Of a stretch of DNA of 64,000 bases, positions 53,327 through 59,998 are shown one piece after another. This DNA is from Micromonospora pisi. Its GTDB lineage: Bacteria > Actinomycetota > Actinomycetes > Mycobacteriales > Micromonosporaceae. The stretch covers positions 3,534,001-3,598,000 of the forward strand of contig NZ_RBKT01000001.1 in assembly GCF_003633685.1 (NCBI RefSeq), given 5' to 3'. The notes under the pieces were generated by a model. That model made no database searches. It saw only the letters and a program-made list of their open reading frames with translations, and was not told where the DNA came from. The translations under genes and the position numbers were made by a program. Positions within the stretch are counted from its first letter, which is position 1, and every line of letters begins with the position of its first letter.

Positions 53327-53690
53327 TCAGCGGGGTCCGACGAAAAGGAGTCGCCGGTCCAGCTCGACCGGCAGCGGCAGTTGACGTACCTCGTTGCCGT
53401 TGAGGTCGATCTCGACCGCAGCCCGCCGATTCGGCCCGGTGATCGTGTACATCAGTCGGTCGTTCGTAACCCAGAACGCATCCACCAGGGGCAGCGTCGC
53501 GAGCAGGGCCCCACTGCCGGCGTCGAGAAGCTGCACCTCCCGCCCCGCCTGTACGACAACGCGCCGCCCGTCCGGCGACCACGATCGTGGTCCGGCCACG
53601 TCTCCCCGGATCGGCAGGAGCCGGGGCCTCGTCTCCGTCCCTGGCCGGCGATCCAGGCGGGATGTGCGTCAGGCCCGCGATGTACGGAAT
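53327..53690 (-). pseudogene. C-terminal remnant of a beta-propeller (WD40/PD40-like) protein
   Basis: The frame ending at 53327 reads PRSWSPDGRRVVVQAGREVQ, then LLDAGSGALLATLPLVDAFW and NRRAAVEIDLNGNEVRQLPL, clearly blades of a propeller. Going upstream the frame continues plausibly (RPRLLPIRGDVAG) to about 53690 and then meets a TGA, with no signal peptide or N-terminal blades. A GTG at 53599 could still start a 90-residue product. I read it as the decayed 3' end of a longer gene. Confidence 0.55.
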
Positions 53691-53755
53691 CCGGGACCGG
53701 CGACAGTAAGTGGATGGCGTGGCTCAGACGTTAGAGGGGTGTGGCGCTACAAACA

Positions 53756-54241
53756 ATGGAGTTCACGGAGTTCTACGTGCAAGCCAAGGACGATTGCCTA
53801 CGGGCGGTGCTCGCGAGCACCGGTGATCGTCACTTGGCCGAAGAGCTCGTGGCGGAAGCGTTCGCCAAGGCATGGGCATCGTGGCGAACCGTCGCTCGGC
53901 ATCCGGCGCCGCACGCGTGGGTGGTGCGTACCGCGCTGAACACCCGTACGTCGTGGTGGCGTCGTCGGCGGCGGGAGGTGTCGTGGGATGGGCTGGAAGA
54001 GCCGGTCAGCGCGTCGGATTTCGCCTTTGACGACTCGGTGTTGGCGGCGCTACGGGACCTGCCGACCAGACAACGTCAGGTCATCGCACTCCGGATCTTT
54101 CTCGACCTTGACACCGAGACCACGGCGAAGACGCTCGGCATCGCGCCCGGCACGGTGACCGCCCATCTCGCCCGTGCGACCGCCACGCTTCGCGCGCAGC
54201 TCACCTCCCTCTCAAAGAACGGAAGGCAGATCAATGGATGA
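53756..54241 (+). CDS. ECF-type RNA polymerase sigma factor (SigE/SigM-like)
   Basis: 161 residues. Region 2 reads EFTEFYVQAKDDCLRAVLA and AEELVAEAFAKAWASW; region 4 reads LPTRQRQVIALRIFLDLDTE and LGIAPGTVTAHLARATATLR. It guides RNA polymerase to a stress or envelope regulon. ATG 53756 is used; GTG 53741 would add five residues, and neither has a good ribosome site. Its stop overlaps the next gene by 8 bp, so the downstream membrane protein is its likely regulator. Confidence 0.9.
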   Translation: MEFTEFYVQAKDDCLRAVLASTGDRHLAEELVAEAFAKAWASWRTVARHPAPHAWVVRTALNTRTSWWRRRRREVSWDGLEEPVSASDFAFDDSVLAALRDLPTRQRQVIALRIFLDLDTETTAKTLGIAPGTVTAHLARATATLRAQLTSLSKNGRQING

Positions 54242-54875
54242 GCTCTCCACTCGTGTACGTGAGTCCTTCAGCGACGTCCACCTGCCCGACCCGGTCGAGC
54301 ACGTCATCGCTCGTGGTCGGTCACTGCGCCGACGCCGCAACTCCTTGTCCGCATTCATGACCCTCGGCGTGGTGGCCGTGGCGTCGCTGGCCGTCGCGCT
54401 CACGGTCGGCGCACCCGGCGGGGACACCCCGGATGTCCATGTGCATCTTGCCGCCTGGTCCGTTGACACCAACAAGAACCAGACCGTCACCGTAGCCGTC
54501 CGGGAACTCTCCGATCCGGAGAAGCTGACTGAGATACTGACTTCTGCCGGAGTGCGGTCGAAGGTCCAGTTCGTGCAGATCCCCGCCACCAGCAAGAACA
54601 TCGGCTGCTACCGGTTGGCCGGCCCCGGCGTGCAGGCTCTACGCAGCGATCAGGTCCTTTCCGGGGGCCTGGACGCCAATGGAGATCTGCGCATGACCAT
54701 CACGCCAGCCGCGATGCCGGACGGGTCGGTGCTGAGTTTCGTGGTATTCGGCCGTGGAGAAGGCCAGCGGCTGGGCACGTCGATGACGTTGTTCGACAAC
54801 GAACCGGGAACGTGCGTGCCTCTGACGGATGAGCAGGTGCAAGCCGAGGTGGACGCGCACCGCACAAACGGATAG
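54234..54875 (+). CDS. Single-pass membrane protein paired with the ECF sigma factor
   Basis: 213 residues. A cytoplasmic N-terminal part of about 40 residues (MDELSTRVRESFSDVHLPDP) is followed by one membrane helix (AFMTLGVVAVASLAVALTVG) and an external domain of about 140 residues with two cysteines (NIGCYRLAGPG; EPGTCVPLTD), probably disulfide-bonded. It has no clear ZAS zinc motif, so it is an atypical anti-sigma factor or co-regulated protein. ATG 54234 follows GGAAGG and overlaps the sigma stop by 8 bp, implying translational coupling. Confidence 0.75.
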   Translation: MDELSTRVRESFSDVHLPDPVEHVIARGRSLRRRRNSLSAFMTLGVVAVASLAVALTVGAPGGDTPDVHVHLAAWSVDTNKNQTVTVAVRELSDPEKLTEILTSAGVRSKVQFVQIPATSKNIGCYRLAGPGVQALRSDQVLSGGLDANGDLRMTITPAAMPDGSVLSFVVFGRGEGQRLGTSMTLFDNEPGTCVPLTDEQVQAEVDAHRTNG

Positions 54876-54895
54876 TCGGATTGAGGAGCGCGGTG

Positions 54896-55654
54896 ATGCG
54901 GAAACTGTTGGTGATCGGGATCGGGGCCGGTGACCCGGGCCAACTCACCGTCGAAGCGGTCGACGCGCTCAACGCGGTCGACATCTTCTTCGTCCTGGAC
55001 AAGGGCCAGGCGGCGGCGGATCTGACGGTGGCCCGGCGACAGCTCTGTGACCGCTTCATCGGACCGGGACGCTACCGGGAGGTGCTGGTCGCGGACCCGC
55101 CCCGGGACCGCGTCGCCGCCGACTACCCCGAGGCGGTACGGAACTGGCGCGACGAACGCGCCGAGCTGCTCGAACAGGTCATCGCGGCCGAGCTTGGCGA
55201 CGACGGTCTCGGCGGTTTCCTGGTCTGGGGCGACCCGTCGCTCTACGACGGCACCGTCCGGGTGCTCGACACCATCGCCGCCCGTGGCGCACTGGCGATC
55301 GAATACGACGTGATCCCGGGGATCAGCAGTGTGCAGGCGCTCGCCGCCCGGCACCGGGTGACGCTGAACCGGGTCGCGGGCGCGGTGCAGATCACGACCG
55401 GGCGGCGGCTCGCCGAAGGGCTGCCGTCCGGGGTGGACGACGTCGTGGTGATGCTCGACGCGAACCTGACCTGTAAGGCGTACCGGGACCAGGAGATCGA
55501 CATCTACTGGGGCGCGTACCTCGGTACGGAGGACGAGGCGCTCGTCGCCGGCCGGCTCGACGAGGTGGTCGACGAGATCGAGCGGCTCCGCCAGGACCTG
55601 CGCCGACGCAAGGGCTGGATCATGGACACCTACCTGCTGCGCCGCAACCCGTGA
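54896..55654 (+). CDS. cobF: Precorrin-6A synthase (deacetylating), CobF
   Basis: AdoMet-dependent methyltransferase of the aerobic cobalamin pathway that methylates C1 of the corrin ring with loss of acetate. 252 residues; tetrapyrrole-methylase motifs are LLVIGIGAGDPGQLT, FVLDKGQAAADL, LVWGDPSLYDG, VIPGISSVQALAARH and GWIMDTYLLRR. ATG 54896 follows GAGGAG at 7 nt. No other cob gene and no cobalamin riboswitch is seen nearby, so the gene stands alone. It converges on the DUF1697 gene. Confidence 0.92.
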   Translation: MRKLLVIGIGAGDPGQLTVEAVDALNAVDIFFVLDKGQAAADLTVARRQLCDRFIGPGRYREVLVADPPRDRVAADYPEAVRNWRDERAELLEQVIAAELGDDGLGGFLVWGDPSLYDGTVRVLDTIAARGALAIEYDVIPGISSVQALAARHRVTLNRVAGAVQITTGRRLAEGLPSGVDDVVVMLDANLTCKAYRDQEIDIYWGAYLGTEDEALVAGRLDEVVDEIERLRQDLRRRKGWIMDTYLLRRNP

Positions 55655-55663
55655 CCGGGGCGG

Positions 55664-56200
55664 TCAGTCCATCATCGCGAGCAGTTTGGTGACCGTGTTC
55701 CAGTTGCGGGCGGTGGCGACACCACCGAGCCGTTTCTCGAAGAACGCGTAGGTCAGTTTCGCGTTCTGCTGCCCGCCCGGATACCAGACGTAGAGCTCGC
55801 GCTCGCCGACCCCGCACTCCTCGGGCGCGTACGCGGTGAAGTCGATCGCAGCCAGCCTGCTCGGGTCGGGGCGCTCGGCGAGGAAACAGACCAGCAGTTT
55901 CGACGGTTCGTCGGTCCGCTCCGCGAGCGGGTTGTCGGCCACGATCCGGTCCAGGTCGGCGCGGTCGCGGACCAGACACGGGATGCTGAGCCCGAGGTCG
56001 GCCTTGATCGCCCGCTCGATCTCGATGGCGAGCGCGGCCGGGTCACCACCGCCGGTACGGAACACCGCGTTGCCGCTCTGTAGCAGGGTGGCGACGTCGT
56101 CGTACCCGAGTCCGGTCAGCAGGGCGCGCAGGTCGGCCATCGCGATCCGGTTGTTACGCCCGACGTTGATGCCGCGCAACAGCACCGCGTACGAGTTCAC
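55664..56200 (-). CDS. DUF1697-family protein
   Basis: 178 residues. The family opening YAVLLRGINVGRNNRIAMAD is followed by LRALLTGLGYDDVATLLQSG and NAVFRTGGGDPAALAIEIER; further on come LVCFLAERPDPSRLAAIDFT and the C-terminal NAKLTYAFFEKRLGGVATAR with NWNTVTKLLAMM. All hallmarks are complete. The function of DUF1697 is unknown; the protein is small and cytoplasmic. GTG 56200 is chosen because the conserved sequence begins there; GTG 56218 is possible. Confidence 0.88.
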   Translation of the reverse strand: MNSYAVLLRGINVGRNNRIAMADLRALLTGLGYDDVATLLQSGNAVFRTGGGDPAALAIEIERAIKADLGLSIPCLVRDRADLDRIVADNPLAERTDEPSKLLVCFLAERPDPSRLAAIDFTAYAPEECGVGERELYVWYPGGQQNAKLTYAFFEKRLGGVATARNWNTVTKLLAMMD

Positions 56201-56402
56201 CGCAGTCGCACCCACCTTCGTGGACGTCGTTCCGGTTCCGCCCGAACCGTACCGGAGAAGACGGTCGACCCCTGGGGTCAACCGCCGGACCGCTTCATGG
56301 GTGACATCCCGGAGATCCCCCTGACGTGCGGTGAGCGCTCTTCAAACCGGGCTTCGAGCCGTGCTCGACTGGCGGCACACCCATCGATTGGAGTTATCGC
56401 GA

Positions 56403-58058
56403 ATGCGAAGAACGATCCGTACCGCCGTCGGTGTGACGGCCGCACTGGTGCTCGTACTCGGTCTCGCCGCGCCCGCCGGGGCGGTGGCCGGCGGGGCGGC
56501 GGAGGCCGGGGCAGACACCGCCGTGAACGGCTGGCGTCCCCCGGCGGTCAACTGGCAGCCCTGCCCGGAGCAGCCGGACCAGGTAGATCTGCGCTGCGCC
56601 ACCCTGGCCGTCCCGGTCGACTGGTCCCGCCCGCGCGGCGCCACGTTCCCGTTGGCGATCGCGAAACGGGCCGCCACCGGGCCGGCGGCCACCCGGATCG
56701 GCCCGCTGCTGATCAACCCCGGTGGGCCGGGCGGCTCCGGAGTCCAGGCGGTGATCGACAGGTACGAGCGGTACGGCAGCCCGGCGGTCCGGTCGCGGTT
56801 CGACCTCGTCGGCTTCGACCCGCGTGGTGTCGGCCGCAGCAACCCGATCCGATGCTCGGCGACGCTGCTCGCCGCACAGCCCTTCTTCGTCCCGTCCGAC
56901 CAGCACGAGTACCGCGAGCTGGTCGCGCACAACCATCGGCTGTACGACAACTGCCGAGCGCACACCGGCCCGCTCTTCGACCACGTCGACTCGGTGAGCG
57001 TGGCGCACGACATGGACGCGATCCGGGCCGCGCTCGGCGCCCGGCAGATCAGCTACTTCGGTGTCTCGTACGGCACCCTGATGGGCCAGATGTACGCCGA
57101 GCGCTACCCGGACCGGGTGCGCGCGCTGGTGCTGAACAGCACCATGGACCACAGCCTCGGCATCGGGGCGTTCGTCCGTACCGAGTCGGTCGGCGCGGAG
57201 AACTCGTTCACACAGTTCGTGGCCTGGTGTGAGCAGGACAGCGGTTGCGCGCTGCACGGCCGGGACGTACCCGGGCTCTTCGCGTCGTTGATGCGTCGTG
57301 CCGAGGCCGGCACCCTGGTGGAGCCGGAGTCCGGGAGGAACCTGAGCTGGCTCGATCTGTCCAGCCTGGCGCTCAACGCGTTCTACGGCCCGCGCTGGTC
57401 CGGGCTGGCCGAGCAGCTCGCCGCGATGGCCGACAGCCCGCCCGCGCGGGACGGGTCGTCGACCGGCCGGGAGCGGCTGGCCGGGCAAGGCGACGCGGTC
57501 GCCGACGAGTTGGTGGAGTATCCGATGCCGGTCTTCTGCCAGGACTGGGCGCTGCCGGTCGGCAGCCTGTCGGAGTTCCAGCGGTACATGGCGCTGGCCC
57601 GCTCGACGGCCCCGAACATGCGCGGCTCGGCCCCGGCGATCATGGCGACCAGTGTCTGCCTCGACTGGAAGGGTGCGGTGAACAATCCGCAGCACCGGCT
57701 CCGGGTCCGCACCGACCTGCCGCTGCTGGTGATCAACTCGCACCATGACCCGGTCACCCCGTGGGAGTGGGCGGTGAACGTGGCGGACCAGTTGGGGCGC
57801 CACGGCCGGCTGGTCGGTTACGCGGGTTGGGGGCACGGGGTCCACCCCGGTACGCCCTGCACCAACAGTCACATCGACCGCTACCTGATCGACCGTACGC
57901 TCCCGCCGCCGGGCGCGACCTGCGCGGCACCGGAGCCCACCGCCAAGCCGGACGCCAAGCCCTCCGCCGAGCCGGAAACCGAGCGCGGCCCGGAAGCTGA
58001 GCGCCGGACGGGACCGTCGGCACCGGCACAGCCCGCCTGGTCGACCCGCCTCTCCTGA
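56403..58058 (+). CDS. Secreted alpha/beta-hydrolase, tripeptidyl-aminopeptidase (S33) type
   Basis: 551 residues with a signal peptide (VGVTAALVLVLGLAAPAGA). The oxyanion region is INPGGPGGSG, the nucleophile motif GVSYGT (Ser222), the acid Asp449 in HHDPVTP and His478 in GWGHG. A TAP-like C-terminal domain, including CTNSHIDRYLIDRTLPPPG, is present. These enzymes release tripeptides or amino acids from peptides, or cleave esters, outside the cell. The last 60 residues are a Pro/Glu-rich tail. ATG 56403 is used with GGAG upstream. A strong hairpin follows. Confidence 0.9.
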   Translation: MRRTIRTAVGVTAALVLVLGLAAPAGAVAGGAAEAGADTAVNGWRPPAVNWQPCPEQPDQVDLRCATLAVPVDWSRPRGATFPLAIAKRAATGPAATRIGPLLINPGGPGGSGVQAVIDRYERYGSPAVRSRFDLVGFDPRGVGRSNPIRCSATLLAAQPFFVPSDQHEYRELVAHNHRLYDNCRAHTGPLFDHVDSVSVAHDMDAIRAALGARQISYFGVSYGTLMGQMYAERYPDRVRALVLNSTMDHSLGIGAFVRTESVGAENSFTQFVAWCEQDSGCALHGRDVPGLFASLMRRAEAGTLVEPESGRNLSWLDLSSLALNAFYGPRWSGLAEQLAAMADSPPARDGSSTGRERLAGQGDAVADELVEYPMPVFCQDWALPVGSLSEFQRYMALARSTAPNMRGSAPAIMATSVCLDWKGAVNNPQHRLRVRTDLPLLVINSHHDPVTPWEWAVNVADQLGRHGRLVGYAGWGHGVHPGTPCTNSHIDRYLIDRTLPPPGATCAAPEPTAKPDAKPSAEPETERGPEAERRTGPSAPAQPAWSTRLS

Positions 58059-58063
58059 CGATC

Positions 58064-58112
58064 CCCCTTCCGGTGCGAGGTCGCCGACCCCGGCGCCACG
58101 CACCGGAAGGGG
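58064..58112 (+). terminator. 14-bp hairpin after the secreted hydrolase
   Basis: CCCCTTCCGGTGCG (58064-58077) and CGCACCGGAAGGGG (58099-58112) are perfect arms with a 21-nt loop, 5 bp after the stop codon. It separates the hydrolase from the carboxypeptidase transcript. Confidence 0.75.
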
Positions 58113-58186
58113 CTCGACACCGGCACGACTCAACCCGCACCCGGTCAGCGGTCATGTTCGCCGGACATCTGGGAAGAACACCGCCC

Positions 58187-59446
58187 ATGTACCAGTCGGC
58201 CCCGCAGACCCCCACACAACCCCGTCCGCGTCGGCGACGGCCCATCTGGCCCGCCGTACTGGCGCCGGTCCTCGTCGCGATAGCGCTGATCGTCGCCCAG
58301 CCACTCTGGCACCAGCCGTCACGGCCGACCGCCGACCCAACCCTGCCCACCACGACCCGGATCCCCGGCACCGCCCCACAACTGCCGTGGCCGTCGACCG
58401 GGCAGGCCGCCGTCGCCGTCGACGGCGTCGGCGACCTGGGCAACCACGGTACGCAGACCCCGGTGCCGATCGGCAGCGTGGCGAAGGTGATGACCGCGTA
58501 CGTCGTACTGACCGACCATCCGCTGCGGGTCGGCGAACCGGGGCCGAGCCTCACCGTCAGCGCCGAGCAGGCGGCGGCGTACTCGGCCGAGCAGGCACGC
58601 GGCGAGTCCCTGGTCCAGGTCGCCGCCGGGGCGAAGTTCACCCAACGGGAGGCGTTGCAGGCGGTGCTGCTGCCGTCGGCGAACAACATGGCCCGGATCC
58701 TCGCCGCCTGGGACGCCGGCAGCGTCGCCGCGTTCGTCGCGAAGATGAACGCGATGGCGACCGGTCTGGGCATGACGAACACCCGCTACACCGACCCGGC
58801 CGGCCTCGCACCCGACACCGTCAGCACCGCCGTCGACCAGGTGATCCTGACCCGCAAGGCGATGGCCCTACCCGCCTTCGCGGAGATCGTCGCCCAGCCG
58901 AGGGCGACCCTGCCGGTGGCCGGCACGGTGACCAACTACAACCACCTGCTCGGCCAGGACGGCGTGGTCGGGGTCAAGACCGGCTCCACCGATCAGGCCG
59001 GGGGATGTTTCACCTTCGCCTCGGTGGCGAAGGTCGGCTCGGCCCAGTTCCTCGTGGTCGGCGCGATCCTCGGGCAGCCCGGCAGGGACACCCCGGCCCA
59101 GTTGCGGTCGGTGTTCGCGGCGACGACACCGCTGGTCCGGGCGGCGGCGGCGGCGCTCGGCGTACACACGGTCGTCCCGGCCGGGCGGGAGGTGGCGACC
59201 GTACGCGGACCGCTCGACACCGGTACGACGCTGCGCGCCGGACAGAACCTCGACGTGATCGGCTGGCCCGGCCTCGACGTACGGCTCGGCACCGAGATCC
59301 CGACCATGCCGAGGCAGTTCGCGTCCGGCGCCGAACACGGTCGGGCGATCGCGACCGTCGGCAGCCAACCGGCGGTCGGTACGGCGTTGCGCGCCGACGA
59401 CCGACTCGAACCGCCGGGCGTCTGGGACCGGCTGACCCGCCGCTGA
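58187..59446 (+). CDS. D-alanyl-D-alanine carboxypeptidase (S11 family)
   Basis: 419 residues anchored by one N-terminal helix (WPAVLAPVLVAIALIVAQPL), with the catalytic domain outside. All three penicillin-binding motifs are present: SVAK (97-100), SAN (164-166) and KTG (264-266). It trims the terminal D-Ala from peptidoglycan stem peptides. The long C-terminal region after KTG resembles the usual PBP5-type extension. ATG 58187 has GGGAAG about 10 nt upstream; earlier starts would run through the terminator at 58064-58112. Confidence 0.9.
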   Translation: MYQSAPQTPTQPRPRRRRPIWPAVLAPVLVAIALIVAQPLWHQPSRPTADPTLPTTTRIPGTAPQLPWPSTGQAAVAVDGVGDLGNHGTQTPVPIGSVAKVMTAYVVLTDHPLRVGEPGPSLTVSAEQAAAYSAEQARGESLVQVAAGAKFTQREALQAVLLPSANNMARILAAWDAGSVAAFVAKMNAMATGLGMTNTRYTDPAGLAPDTVSTAVDQVILTRKAMALPAFAEIVAQPRATLPVAGTVTNYNHLLGQDGVVGVKTGSTDQAGGCFTFASVAKVGSAQFLVVGAILGQPGRDTPAQLRSVFAATTPLVRAAAAALGVHTVVPAGREVATVRGPLDTGTTLRAGQNLDVIGWPGLDVRLGTEIPTMPRQFASGAEHGRAIATVGSQPAVGTALRADDRLEPPGVWDRLTRR

Positions 59447-59470
59447 CCCTGGCGCCGTCGAACGCCGACG

Positions 59471-59998
59471 TCAGGCCGGGGAGGCGGTGCGGTCGCCGAG
59501 GTCGAGTTGGTAGAGCAGGGTGTCGATCCACCGCCCGTGCTTGAAGCCGACCGACCGCAACCTGCCCGCCTCGACGAAGCCGTACCGGCGGTGCAGCGCC
59601 ACCGAGGCGTCACCGCCCTCGGCGATCACCGCCACCACCTGACGTACGCCGGCCGCCACGCAGCCGTCCAGCACCGCGGCGACCAGCAGTGACCCGAGCC
59701 CGCCCCCGGTGCGGTCCGGCGCGAGGTAGACGCTGTTCTCGGCCGAGTGCCGGTACGCCGGCTTCGGTCGCCACTGGCTCGCGTACCCGAATCCGGCGAC
59801 CTCGCCACCGACCTCGACCACCAGGAACGGCATCCCGGCCGCGTGCAGTGCCTCGCCCCGGCGGCGCCAGTCGGCCGCGCTCGGCGACGTCTCGTCGAAG
59901 GTGATCACGGTTTCGGTGACGTAGTAGGCGTAGATCGCCGCTACCGCGTCATAGTCGTCCGATCCGGCCGGCCGGACCAACGCCGTCGAAGCCGCCAC
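59471..59998 (-). CDS. GNAT acetyltransferase, phosphinothricin-acetyltransferase-like
   Basis: 175 residues. Motifs are VRPAGSDDYDAVAAIYAYYV, VITFDETSPSAADW, GFGYASQWRPKPAYRHSAEN, VYLAPDRTGGGLGSLLVAAV (acetyl-CoA loop GGGLGS) and HRRYGFVEAGRLRSVGFKHG with RWIDTLLYQLDL. It matches the PAT/methionine-sulfoximine N-acetyltransferase group, which N-acetylates amino-acid analogues; the natural substrate may be a metabolite. GTG 59998 has GGGAAGAGG upstream and overlaps the end of the NACHT gene by 50 bp. Confidence 0.88.
   Translation of the reverse strand: MAASTALVRPAGSDDYDAVAAIYAYYVTETVITFDETSPSAADWRRRGEALHAAGMPFLVVEVGGEVAGFGYASQWRPKPAYRHSAENSVYLAPDRTGGGLGSLLVAAVLDGCVAAGVRQVVAVIAEGGDASVALHRRYGFVEAGRLRSVGFKHGRWIDTLLYQLDLGDRTASPA

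Noticed and set aside
54876-54895. Cobalamin riboswitch before cobF
   Set aside because: Only 20 bp separate the upstream gene from cobF and no B12-box-like sequence is seen.
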